The notes below the pieces were generated by a model. That model ran no database searches. It saw nothing but the letters and a program-made list of their open reading frames with translations, and had not been told where the DNA came from. A stretch of DNA of 35,208 nt from a virus. The position numbers were made by a program, and so were the translations under genes. Position 1 is the stretch's first letter. Each line of letters opens with the position of its first letter. The DNA lies in the IMG/VR virus record IMGVR_UViG_3300009410_000031, positions 1-35,208 of that record; one strand, written 5' to 3'. Positions 24,321-31,601 of the stretch are shown here, one piece after another.

Positions 24321-24419
24321 TTATCTCTCCTTATTATCTCGATTGTCACTTGCACTGTCATATATTTCATCGAATAGTTCATCTGAGTCATCTCTTTTTG
24401 CTCTATATAAATACTGCAT
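24321..24419 (-). CDS. Possible 32-aa gene before the minus-strand 52-aa gene
   Basis: 32 aa from ATG 24419, acidic (D-D-S-D-E-L-F-D-E-I-Y) with a charged end; its stop is 4 bases before the 52-aa gene, and its end carries that gene's ribosome site. Its own ribosome site is a weak GGGGG. It may be a leader peptide or an inserted remnant. Confidence 0.35.
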   Translation of the reverse strand: MQYLYRAKRDDSDELFDEIYDSASDNRDNKER

Positions 24420-24481
24420 ATAATTCTGCCCCCATTAGATGTCTTTAATTTTACTATTCACTAAAGGAGCTGTTTCTATAC

Positions 24482-24904
24482 ATGGGAAATCATACAGAAA
24501 TTACAATTTATTTAAAAGATGACATATTAAAGGAACTTGAACATTACGTTGAGTATCAAAAGTTGAAAACATTAAACTATGATGGAAATTATGATCATAA
24601 GTCAATTGAGGAATTTATTGTAGGATGTGTTTGCTTTTACTTGAGACAATTAAAACACCAAGTAGACTTGTCGGGTATAAATGATTTAGGTAGACCATAT
24701 AGACTACAAAACAATCTCAAGGAATATATGGATAAACGTGGAATCATTCCGGCTGAATTAGCAAAGCAAACCGGAATAGGAGCTTCAAATATTAGCCTAA
24801 TCTTAAAGAACAAGAATCAACCTTCATTAGATTACTTTTTGCGTATTTGGATGGCTTTGGGATGTCCTGAGTTAAGTAAGATTCTATATAGAGTTGAAGA
24901 ATAA
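24482..24904 (+). CDS. Regulator with ribbon-helix-helix-like N-terminus and XRE helix-turn-helix
   Basis: 140 aa. Residues 1-60 (E-I-T-I-Y-L-K-D-D-I-L-K-E-L ... S-I-E-E-F-I-V) read like a ribbon-helix-helix (CopG/Arc) DNA-binding unit. Residues about 80-135 are a Cro/CI helix-turn-helix (A-E-L-A-K-Q-T-G-I-G-A-S-N-I-S-L-I-L-K, then L-D-Y-F-L-R-I). Such a fusion is unusual and could recognise a composite operator. The ATG is preceded by AAAGGAG about 12 bases away. It sits between the M23 gene and the small-membrane-protein genes, so it may regulate the transfer-type operon. Confidence 0.72.
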   Translation: MGNHTEITIYLKDDILKELEHYVEYQKLKTLNYDGNYDHKSIEEFIVGCVCFYLRQLKHQVDLSGINDLGRPYRLQNNLKEYMDKRGIIPAELAKQTGIGASNISLILKNKNQPSLDYFLRIWMALGCPELSKILYRVEE

Positions 24905-24996
24905 ATAAAAAAGTTTTTATAAATGTAATCGGACAATTCACTAGGCGAATACCTATGTAATACAATACAGTATAAAAAATAAAGGGAGTGAACAAC

Positions 24997-25179
24997 ATGG
25001 CAACTACATTCATTGTAGCTTCCGTTTTAAAGTTGGCAGGTGCTTGTGGAGTTGGAATTGGGGCATCTACTATGTTTAAGTTCTTCCATGATTATGAATT
25101 CAATTTTAAAAAGAAAGGTGATAAAAATGCAAACTCTCACAGTGAATCTTTGCGTGAAAGAGCCAAAGGATTATCTTAA
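24997..25179 (+). CDS. Small single-pass membrane protein
   Basis: 60 aa from ATG 24997 (AAAGGGAG before it; a GTG at 24988 touches that site). N-terminal hydrophobic segment (T-F-I-V-A-S-V-L-K-L-A-G-A-C-G-V-G-I-G-A-S-T) and a basic, Ser/Lys/Asn-rich C-tail. It is translated just before, and overlaps, the pilin-like gene, suggesting an operon. No family recognised. Confidence 0.5.
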   Translation: MATTFIVASVLKLAGACGVGIGASTMFKFFHDYEFNFKKKGDKNANSHSESLRERAKGLS

Positions 25180-25657
25180 TTATCATCTTTCTTCATTTGA
25201 AGTTAATCCTGTAAATTTTCCAATGAAAATAAACGTAGAGGAGGTGATGAATCTTTCCAAAAAGGAAAGGAAGAAAGCAAAGAAAGTAGCAAAAGCATTT
25301 GTAGCAACAACAATGAGTTTTCTTTCCCTGTCATCAAGATCAATGGCAGAAGGATTGACACAATCAGCACAGCCAGTAGTAAACACAGGAATTCCAACAG
25401 ACCTAATCGAACCAATAATGGAACTAATCAAAATGGCATTAGGAGGATCGATACTTTTAGCAGTTCTCCTATTAATAGCAGCCGGAATATTGAGGATGTT
25501 CAGAAAGAAGAAAGAAGCAAGCGAGTGGACGACAGACATCATCAAAGGGTTCTTGCAAATCTTAATAGCAACACCAGTAATATTTCTAATGTACTATATA
25601 ATCACATTACTACTAGGAGATTTCTCAGCATTCTTAAACCCATTCGCACACTCTTAA
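25127..25657 (+). CDS. Pilin-like (VirB2/TrbC-type) small membrane protein
   Basis: Charged Lys-rich front (K-K-E-R-K-K-A-K-K), a signal-peptide-like stretch ending S-M-A-E-G, then two hydrophobic segments (I-L-L-A-V-L-L-L-I-A-A-G and I-L-I-A-T-P-V-I-F-L-M-Y-Y-I) around a basic loop R-M-F-R-K-K-K-E. This is the layout of VirB2/TrbC pilin subunits and similar T4SS proteins. Two starts are possible: ATG 25127 (GAAAGGTG before it) or ATG 25247 (GAGGAGG close before it); the second gives a standard signal peptide. It overlaps the next gene by 28 bases if that one starts at 25630. The family call rests on topology. Confidence 0.55.
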   Translation: MQTLTVNLCVKEPKDYLNYHLSSFEVNPVNFPMKINVEEVMNLSKKERKKAKKVAKAFVATTMSFLSLSSRSMAEGLTQSAQPVVNTGIPTDLIEPIMELIKMALGGSILLAVLLLIAAGILRMFRKKKEASEWTTDIIKGFLQILIATPVIFLMYYIITLLLGDFSAFLNPFAHS

Positions 25658-26772
25658 GCAATTCCAAAATTCCTTTTGCCACCATATCAACAACATTCCT
25701 ATTTTCTAGCTTTGCACAAGCAGAAGGATTACCAAAAGGCATTATTCCTTCAGTAATAGAGGGTGGGGGTAATCCGAAAAGTGGCTTTGGTTCAGAAGCA
25801 ATAAAGTTCTTCGCTGATATTAATACTGCAATCTTATGGATAAAACAACTACCGTCACATATTAATGAGTGGTCACTTGACTTATTATCATTTACTTATG
25901 AAACATTAGTTAATCTTGTATTGTACACACCCATTTTCCTATTCGATAATCCACTAGTCAAAAATACATCTCTGACATTCTCAGTTATCTCAATTAGTAT
26001 AACTATCCTTTGCACTATTTATGAAATGATTATGAAAATGTGTAGAAAAAAACATACAGACTTTAAACAAATCTTAAAAAGGTTTCCATTAGTTGTAGCT
26101 GGGTCAGGATTAGCACCATTTCTCTTTCAGCAAGCATTCCAATATATAAATAAATTAACAAAGGGAATAAATCAAATTGGTGGAGTTTCCCTAAGTGGTG
26201 ATTCATTTGCAAATATAGTAACTGATGGCGTAGATACATTAATCCTATTGGTATTTGATGTTACATTGTTAGGATTATTAATACCGTTATTCTTAAGACA
26301 GGGGCAAAGATGGTGGAATCTGTTCCTATTGTCAGCAGTCAGCCCATTAGCGTTAACATCTTGGATATTTGATCGACATTCTCACATGTTTAATCAGTGG
26401 TGGAATACAGTAAAGCGTCTATCAGTTGTTCAACTTGTATACGCAACCTTTATCTTACTAATTGGAGTTTTCATTTATGGAACACGATTCATTTCATCTG
26501 AATACTGGCTCATTAAAGGGTTAGTGGTATTAGGTGGACTATTTAGCCTTAGCAATCCACCTCAAATTGTTAAGTCATATGAGCGTGGGGATGGGGATGT
26601 ATTTGACATTTACAATGGATACAAAAATACAGCTAAGAATGTCTATGATACTATCACACTTAGAAATCTTAAGCCAGTTAAATATCTAAAAGGTAAGAAT
26701 GCCGAAAGAAGTAAGCAAATTGCAAGCTTAAGAAAGAAACATGGACGTAGATTCATAAACGATTTACTGTAA
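25630..26772 (+). CDS. VirB6/TrbL-like polytopic membrane protein with a probable AUU start
   Basis: About 380 aa with a signal peptide (K-P-I-R-T-L-L, hydrophobic core, F-A-Q-A cut) and several transmembrane segments, including S-V-I-S-I-S-I-T-I-L, T-L-I-L-L-V-F-D-V-T-L-L-G-L-L-I-P and L-V-Y-A-T-F-I-L-L-I-G-V-F-I. The layout is typical of VirB6/TrbL inner-membrane channel proteins. The frame has no ATG, TTG or GTG after a GTG at 25525, which lacks a ribosome site and would add about 35 residues. An AGGAGA at 25615-25620 points to ATT at 25630 as start, giving a textbook signal peptide. It overlaps the pilin-like gene's end. Confidence 0.55.
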   Translation: MLKPIRTLLSNSKIPFATISTTFLFSSFAQAEGLPKGIIPSVIEGGGNPKSGFGSEAIKFFADINTAILWIKQLPSHINEWSLDLLSFTYETLVNLVLYTPIFLFDNPLVKNTSLTFSVISISITILCTIYEMIMKMCRKKHTDFKQILKRFPLVVAGSGLAPFLFQQAFQYINKLTKGINQIGGVSLSGDSFANIVTDGVDTLILLVFDVTLLGLLIPLFLRQGQRWWNLFLLSAVSPLALTSWIFDRHSHMFNQWWNTVKRLSVVQLVYATFILLIGVFIYGTRFISSEYWLIKGLVVLGGLFSLSNPPQIVKSYERGDGDVFDIYNGYKNTAKNVYDTITLRNLKPVKYLKGKNAERSKQIASLRKKHGRRFINDLL

Positions 26773-26807
26773 AATTGTAATGTGCCATTGTTAGATACTA
26801 TAGAAAA

Positions 26808-26840
26808 AAGGGGAGGGGTTAAGATTCCCCTTAAATCTTT
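26808..26840 (+). terminator. Rho-independent terminator after the VirB6-like gene
   Basis: AAGGGGA (26808-26814) and TCCCCTT (26826-26832) form a 7-bp stem; AAATCTTTTT follows. It stands about 35 bases after the stop codon and ends the plus-strand block, before the converging minus-strand module. Confidence 0.75.
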
Positions 26841-26874
26841 TTAAATAAATAGTAATATTAGCTTATTTTTACTA

Positions 26875-27639
26875 TCAATCATTAATATCTACTCGGTAAC
26901 TCATTAAAGCGTCATATAGGATGCGAGGTATTTTTTCCTTATACTCTTTTGCAATATCTTTAATCATATGTTCTTTATACTCCTTGTAAGCATGAAAAGC
27001 TTCTTGTTTAGTTTTGTAAAGTCCTATGCGTTTTAATCCATCCCTGCCATTTTGACATCTTGCTAAGTATTTATTGCGTTCTTTTGAAACACCAATAGGT
27101 AAATCCCCTCTTTTAGAATTAGTTTTTACAAATAGAGTATTGATTCTTTGGGGTACAAATACACATGCATCTGGACTGTAAACCTTATTTCCTTTTATTA
27201 AAATATCTTTATCCAATTGCATCCTTTCTCCTTCAACTTCGTAATAGTTCTCGTCATACCACTTAGCAAAGTTTTGAAAATTATGCCAATCTTCTATAAC
27301 GGTGCATCCTATATATGTAGGTTGGTTTTTTTGATAGTTTTCACTGTAACATCTTTGAAACATTACTTGCCAAGTTTTATATAGAACACTGTTTTTTCCG
27401 TTTTCATTAGGAGAACAATTTCCTTCTCCAAGGTAACCTACACCATGTACTGTTTTGTCGTATGGGTGTTTAATCGTACCATTAGTAAAATGATACCAAT
27501 TCGTATAAACAGGTTCTCCTTTTTCAAATTTCACTATAATATTATTTGAGTTTATGTACTCAACAACTTTCATAATTGATCCATGATTATTTATACTCAC
27601 TTTTCCAACTCGTTCACTTACTAAGTTGTCACTTCTCAT
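26875..27639 (-). CDS. AP2-domain, HNH-like phage protein (intact copy)
   Basis: 254 aa. The middle has the W-H-N-F-Q-N-F-A-K-W-Y ... L-D-K-D-I-L-I-K-G-N-K-V-Y-S-P segment typical of phage HNH-type endonuclease relatives, followed by an AP2-like DNA-binding segment (K-R-G-D-L-P-I-G-V-S ... G-L-K-R-I-G-L-Y-K-T-K-Q-E-A-F-H-A-Y). Metal-site histidines are few, so nuclease activity may be lost. It is encoded after the XRE gene at 27695-27898, and the same pair in broken form stands at 20994-21841. The ATG has AAGGAG about 12 bases upstream. A homing-type DNA-binding protein is the best reading. Confidence 0.72.
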   Translation of the reverse strand: MRSDNLVSERVGKVSINNHGSIMKVVEYINSNNIIVKFEKGEPVYTNWYHFTNGTIKHPYDKTVHGVGYLGEGNCSPNENGKNSVLYKTWQVMFQRCYSENYQKNQPTYIGCTVIEDWHNFQNFAKWYDENYYEVEGERMQLDKDILIKGNKVYSPDACVFVPQRINTLFVKTNSKRGDLPIGVSKERNKYLARCQNGRDGLKRIGLYKTKQEAFHAYKEYKEHMIKDIAKEYKEKIPRILYDALMSYRVDIND

Positions 27640-27694
27640 TGTTCGTTCAACTCCTTTTTGTTTAATTATTTATTTTTGTAAGTTTGAGAAAGAA

Positions 27695-27898
27695 TTATTT
27701 CTCAGAAGAGTATGTATACAATTCATCAACCTTACAGTCTAACAACTTAGCAATCCTGAACGCCATTTCTAATGTAGGTTTATTCTTGCCGTTAACCCAA
27801 GAACTCATAGTTTGCTTAGTTACACCAACAATTTGTGCCAAATCCTGATGTTTTAATTCTACTTCAGCTAATCTCACTTTTAATTTAGATTTAATCAT
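27695..27898 (-). CDS. XRE-family transcription regulator (right copy)
   Basis: 67 aa, similar to the protein at 21641-21841 over its whole length (H-Q-D-L-A-Q-I-V-G-V-T-K-Q-T-M-S-S-W-V-N-G, then L-L-D-C-K-V-D-E-L-Y). Start: ATG 27898 by alignment with the copy; GTG 27904 is nearer to AAAGGAGG. It has its own promoter and lies divergent to the FtsK-type gene, which it probably controls together with the AP2 gene. Confidence 0.85.
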   Translation of the reverse strand: MIKSKLKVRLAEVELKHQDLAQIVGVTKQTMSSWVNGKNKPTLEMAFRIAKLLDCKVDELYTYSSEK

Positions 27899-27938
27899 AT
27901 GCACCCAACCTCCTTTCAAAGATACTTGTATATGCTTT

Positions 27939-27989
27939 ATTTTAGCGATTTCTCATGATTTGGCAAATTGATTTCATAAAAAGTTATAA
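27939..27989 (-). promoter_or_regulatory. XRE promoter and shared element (right copy)
   Basis: Minus-strand TTGCCA (27961-27966), 16-base spacer, TAAAAT (27939-27944), with CATAAAAAGTTATAA (27975-27989) upstream. Spacing and arrangement match the left copy at 21878-21928, so the duplication includes the control region. The same sequence lies in front of the FtsK-type gene. Confidence 0.6.
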
Positions 27990-28026
27990 GTTTTTCTTAA
28001 TTTATTAAAATAAGGAAGTGGAAATA

Positions 28027-30282
28027 TTGTCAGTCAGTAGAATGCTAAACAAAACGCCAACTGAAAATGAATACACAAACGTCTATGAGATTGAAACGGT
28101 GGATAAGAATCTAATCACTAAGCTAATCAAATCTAGATTTATAGGGGATGGGATTTACACTATGGAACAACTATCCCTAGTAGACTACAAGGAATTATAT
28201 CTAACCTCCCCATCCTTTGATAAATATAGTTTTAAGCAATCTAATAAGGAATGGACATTTAACGAAGGGTGTGATGCATATGAGTTAATTTTAGAGAAAC
28301 CAATGTTCATGCCATTAGACGTTGATCAGTTTGTGGGATTGTTTGAATCACTATCAGAAATTGAATATCCAATCTTCACTCAAGTATTACTTTGTAAACG
28401 TACTGACAATTGGAGAGAGGAGGCGATTCATCTATATGATCAGTTTCTTAAGGGCAATGAAAATCCCATTGACAATAAAATGGTTGTTAAAATGCAGGAA
28501 AACTTTCTCAAAGTGTTATCTAAGGTTGGAAACTTCAACATGAAACGAGAGCCTGTTGAAGAAATAGATAATAAGATTCTTCAGAACAATTATAGATTCG
28601 AATGTAGAATTGTAATTTTAGATAGCGAACACTCGGATAAATGTATCAAGCAGATTTACAGGAAATTAGGCGATTTAAATTTATTCAACCGCTTAGTCGT
28701 GAAACAATCTGAAAAGCCTAATTTCCTATTAGAATCAATAAATAAACGTAGATTCCAGTCTCAATATGTTAACCAGTTGCTTAGTGAGCAAGAATTGTAC
28801 AGTTTACTGTGTAAAGAGGGAATAGAGAAAGTTGAGTCTCCATCTAAGAAGACAACTATTAAAGGTATTCCAATTAGCCTAGTAAAAACAATGCAAAGTA
28901 ACCACTTATCTAAAGGAGTTGAGTGCTTACCTTATGACATTAGAAAAAAATTAGAAGTAGACCATAAAATTGTTGAAGAGATACAACAGGCATTTAGCAG
29001 AGTGAGGATATCCAAGCAAAAACTTGAAGTAGCAAATGTAGTGAGAGGAGCAAGACTACAGAAAATAGAAGTTAAAATTCCTTCTGACAAGAATTACTCT
29101 GATATTAAGAAAAACGTAGATAATCTTAAAGCTGCATTAGGTAAAGAATCATTAAGTATTGAAATAGGCGATAAACCAGAAACAGTAAATATATTTATTG
29201 CTTGCGAAGATACTGAATTAATTTATTTAAAACAAATTCTGCAAAGTAAAGAGTTCCAAGAGTTCTCAGAAAAAAGTATTTTACCATTTATCATCGGGGA
29301 AGATGTTGTCGGTAATCCATTGTTTGCTTGTTTATCTGATTTAAGACACTTATTGATTGCTGGAGCTACTGGATCAGGTAAAAGTGTATTCTTGAATTGC
29401 TTGCTAATTAGTCTAATCCTTTGTGTTAAACCTGATGAATTAGCATTGTATCTAATTGACCCTAAAATGGTTGAGTTAAAACCTTATGAAGGACTTCCGC
29501 AAGTTCGTGATGTAATTACTGATATGAAAAAAGCTGCAACACTTTTAGATAAACTAACTGTTGAAATGGATCGAAGGTACAAAGTTTTATCAGAACATGG
29601 ATATAGAGATGTTCAAGGATACAATAAAAATGCTGAAAATAAGATTCCTTATATTGTTGTAGTTGTGGATGAGTATGCTGATTTAATAGAAACCAATTCA
29701 GAAGTAGAAACCTATATTCAAAGACTTGGAGCAAAAGCTAGGGGAGCAGGGATACACCTTGTCATTGCAACTCAGCGTCCATCTTCTGATATATTAGACG
29801 GTGCAATTAAGAGTAATTTACCTTCAAGGATTAGTTTTAAATTAGAGACATCTAGTGATTACTTGACAGTGTTCGGAAATGCAATCCCATTTAAACCATT
29901 AGGAAGAGGAGATGGATGTGCTAGAATTGAAGGATTACCAAAGACATATCAACGATTTCAATCTCCAATTATCACATTAGATGATGACGAGTGGATGAAG
30001 GTAATGGATAATTTAAAGGCAGTATTCATGGATATTGAACTATCAGAGTTAGAATTAGCTGAACCAATACCAGAAGATGAACCAATTGATAAGCTAAGGA
30101 AGATTATTGCTACAAGTGGGGAGTTACGCATATCAGAACTACAATCTCAAATGGGGATAGGGATTGGGAAGGTAACTGATTTGATGAGACAATTGGTGGA
30201 AGAAGAGTGGCTTGGAAGAGATGGTAAGAAGTATGTAATCAATGCGAACGAGGAGGAGATAAATAAATGGAAAATACAATGA
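28027..30282 (+). CDS. FtsK/SpoIIIE-type DNA translocase
   Basis: 751 aa from TTG 28027, eight bases after AAGGAAG; GTG 28018 overlaps that site. The C-terminal half is an FtsK/SpoIIIE motor: A-G-A-T-G-S-G-K-S (Walker A, Lys about 452), V-V-V-V-D-E-Y-A-D (Walker B, Asp about 548), A-T-Q-R-P-S and S-N-L-P-S-R-I-S-F-K. The end has a winged-helix gamma-like DNA-binding part (L-R-I-S-E-L-Q-S-Q-M-G-I-G). The N-terminal 350 residues are not recognised and show no clear membrane helices. FtsK-like ATPases serve as conjugation coupling proteins (TcpA, ConQ) or move DNA in segregation. With a VirB6-like and pilin-like gene upstream, a DNA-transfer role is likely; it stands in its own operon behind the XRE gene. 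Confidence 0.85.
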   Translation: MSVSRMLNKTPTENEYTNVYEIETVDKNLITKLIKSRFIGDGIYTMEQLSLVDYKELYLTSPSFDKYSFKQSNKEWTFNEGCDAYELILEKPMFMPLDVDQFVGLFESLSEIEYPIFTQVLLCKRTDNWREEAIHLYDQFLKGNENPIDNKMVVKMQENFLKVLSKVGNFNMKREPVEEIDNKILQNNYRFECRIVILDSEHSDKCIKQIYRKLGDLNLFNRLVVKQSEKPNFLLESINKRRFQSQYVNQLLSEQELYSLLCKEGIEKVESPSKKTTIKGIPISLVKTMQSNHLSKGVECLPYDIRKKLEVDHKIVEEIQQAFSRVRISKQKLEVANVVRGARLQKIEVKIPSDKNYSDIKKNVDNLKAALGKESLSIEIGDKPETVNIFIACEDTELIYLKQILQSKEFQEFSEKSILPFIIGEDVVGNPLFACLSDLRHLLIAGATGSGKSVFLNCLLISLILCVKPDELALYLIDPKMVELKPYEGLPQVRDVITDMKKAATLLDKLTVEMDRRYKVLSEHGYRDVQGYNKNAENKIPYIVVVVDEYADLIETNSEVETYIQRLGAKARGAGIHLVIATQRPSSDILDGAIKSNLPSRISFKLETSSDYLTVFGNAIPFKPLGRGDGCARIEGLPKTYQRFQSPIITLDDDEWMKVMDNLKAVFMDIELSELELAEPIPEDEPIDKLRKIIATSGELRISELQSQMGIGIGKVTDLMRQLVEEEWLGRDGKKYVINANEEEINKWKIQ

Positions 30283-30485
30283 ATAAAGGAAACTTTGAAT
30301 TGGTATCAACTTATCATACAGACCTTGAGGTGCAGTTTAATAAGGAGGAAATAATTAATACGTGGGAAATGGATTGGGACGATGACAATATTTACTTTAA
30401 GGTTAGCTCAGATGGTTGGATTACAAAAGTTAATCTAGACACCTGTGCAGTATATAAATATAGAATTGACCGAGTAGCACATTAA
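30267..30485 (+). CDS. Small acidic hypothetical protein
   Basis: 72 aa with a W-E-M-D-W-D-D-D-N-I-Y-F-K-V core and a beta-rich C-terminus. The ATG follows GAGGAGGAG and overlaps the end of the translocase gene by 16 bases, so translation is coupled and it may work with the translocase. Not recognised. A terminator overlaps its stop codon. Confidence 0.6.
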   Translation: MENTMNKGNFELVSTYHTDLEVQFNKEEIINTWEMDWDDDNIYFKVSSDGWITKVNLDTCAVYKYRIDRVAH

Positions 30486-30503
30486 CCTGTGCTGCTTTTT
30501 CTT
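30474..30503 (+). terminator. Rho-independent terminator
   Basis: AGCACA (30476-30481) with TGTGCT (30488-30493), extended by two more pairs, followed by TTTTTCTT. It begins inside the last codons of the 72-aa gene and ends the FtsK operon. Confidence 0.8.
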
Positions 30504-30529
30504 ATTGCTAAATAAATATAAATAATCTT

Positions 30530-30587
30530 GTAAACTAGTTGACGCTTTAATATAAATAAGCTATGATAAGAGTGTAAACTAATTTAC
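30530..30587 (+). promoter_or_regulatory. Sigma-A promoter with twin operators
   Basis: TTGACG (30539-30544), 17-base spacer, TATGAT (30562-30567). Two similar 14-mers flank it: GTAAACTAGTTGAC (30530-30543, over the -35 box) and GTAAACTAATTTAC (30574-30587, after the -10 box, nearly palindromic). This is the layout of an autorepressed phage or plasmid promoter, and the XRE gene follows. Confidence 0.75.
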
Positions 30588-30603
30588 AGAAAGGTGGGGC
30601 AAT

Positions 30604-30798
30604 ATGCTCTCAGGCAAGCAATTGAAAATCAAACGGATCATGTTAGATGTGGAAGCTAAGGCTATAGCAAGACAATTAGGTGTAAGTAAGTCATACATAA
30701 GCTTAATGGAAAAAGGAGAAAGAAATATACCTGAAGATAAATACATAAAGTGGATTGAATTTTTAGGAAAAGGAGAGGTGGAATCATTGAGTGAGTAA
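30604..30798 (+). CDS. XRE-family autorepressor
   Basis: 64-aa Cro/CI-type helix-turn-helix protein (A-K-A-I-A-R-Q-L-G-V-S-K-S-Y-I-S-L-M-E-K-G). The ATG follows AAAGGTGG. It overlaps the next gene by eight bases and would repress the promoter at 30530-30587, controlling the replication-type gene. It is not close to the other two XRE proteins. Confidence 0.85.
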   Translation: MLSGKQLKIKRIMLDVEAKAIARQLGVSKSYISLMEKGERNIPEDKYIKWIEFLGKGEVESLSE

Positions 30799-31432
30799 AT
30801 ATAGAGTGTTAATTTCCGATTGTATCATTAGAAATGAGGATGACATGGATATTAATTCTAAAGAGTTCTTACTCTATTACTATCTAAAAATTCTTCATGA
30901 TAAACAAAAATCAACAAGTGTAGAATTAAACCATAGTCAATATATGTGTAAGTTTGGAATTAAGTCCAATCCTACATTCAAGAAAATGATAAGCAACTTG
31001 TATAAAAATAACTTAATAAATACAAATATAGATTCATTACCAAAGTCAAGCTTAATTAGTGTTGATTTAAATGAGGAATATATTAAGAAAGAACCTTTTA
31101 CAATGATACACGTTAATTTATATTACCTAATCAAACAAATTGGTCATGAAGGTTTACGCTTAATGTATTATCATGAATCAAGAATAAACCGCAACAAAGA
31201 TAATCAATACAGTTATGCCGGAATCAGAAAGATTGAAAAGGAAACTAAGATTAACCGTAATAAAATAATTGAATATCACGATATATTGAAAAAGATTAAG
31301 TTGTTGAAGGTTGAGGATAATGATTTAAATTGGACTGGAACATATGACGAATTTGATCAGGAAATAAAAACTAAATATACGAACAAATACTATCCACAAT
31401 TAACCAACATTGAGAATTATAAATTTTCATAA
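30791..31432 (+). CDS. Winged-helix protein, possible plasmid replication initiator
   Basis: 213 aa. N-terminal half with a helix-turn-helix (S-K-E-F-L-L-Y-Y-Y-L-K-I-L ... F-K-K-M-I-S-N-L-Y-K-N-N-L-I-N), second half with a similar unit (Y-S-Y-A-G-I-R-K-I-E-K-E-T-K-I-N-R-N-K-I). Two such units in a small basic protein fit the replication-initiator or replisome-organiser type seen on Bacillus plasmids and phages, and the XRE operator-controlled position fits copy control. It is translated from GTG 30791 with a purine-rich ribosome site. No motif makes the call certain; a transcription regulator is the alternative. Confidence 0.5.
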   Translation: MSKYRVLISDCIIRNEDDMDINSKEFLLYYYLKILHDKQKSTSVELNHSQYMCKFGIKSNPTFKKMISNLYKNNLINTNIDSLPKSSLISVDLNEEYIKKEPFTMIHVNLYYLIKQIGHEGLRLMYYHESRINRNKDNQYSYAGIRKIEKETKINRNKIIEYHDILKKIKLLKVEDNDLNWTGTYDEFDQEIKTKYTNKYYPQLTNIENYKFS

Positions 31433-31530
31433 ATCGTGTCTTTTACGTTTTTGTAAGTACTGATTCTATATAATCTATAAGTCTATAAATAATACTATTA
31501 TTATGTTCATTTTTTTATAGGAAAAATATT

Positions 31531-31577
31531 AACGCTATCTGCAATTTTTATGAACGCTATATACAAAAAATATGAAC
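31531..31577 (+). repeat. 22-bp direct repeat upstream of the NucS-like gene
   Basis: AACGCTAT appears at 31531-31538 and 31553-31560, followed by similar CAA and TATG blocks, and AAC again at 31575-31577, giving a 22-bp period and about 2.1 copies. Two helical turns per unit suits protein binding, so it is a likely operator for the gene at 31602. Confidence 0.45.
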
Positions 31578-31601
31578 TAGATGAAAAGAGGAGAATTATA
31601 A

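Noticed and set aside
25183-25545. Minus-strand frames opposite the pilin-like gene
   Set aside because: Shadow of the plus-strand gene, whose hydrophobic pattern and neighbours fit better.
29516-29734. Minus-strand frame inside the FtsK-type gene
   Set aside because: Antisense to the conserved motor motifs, no ribosome site.
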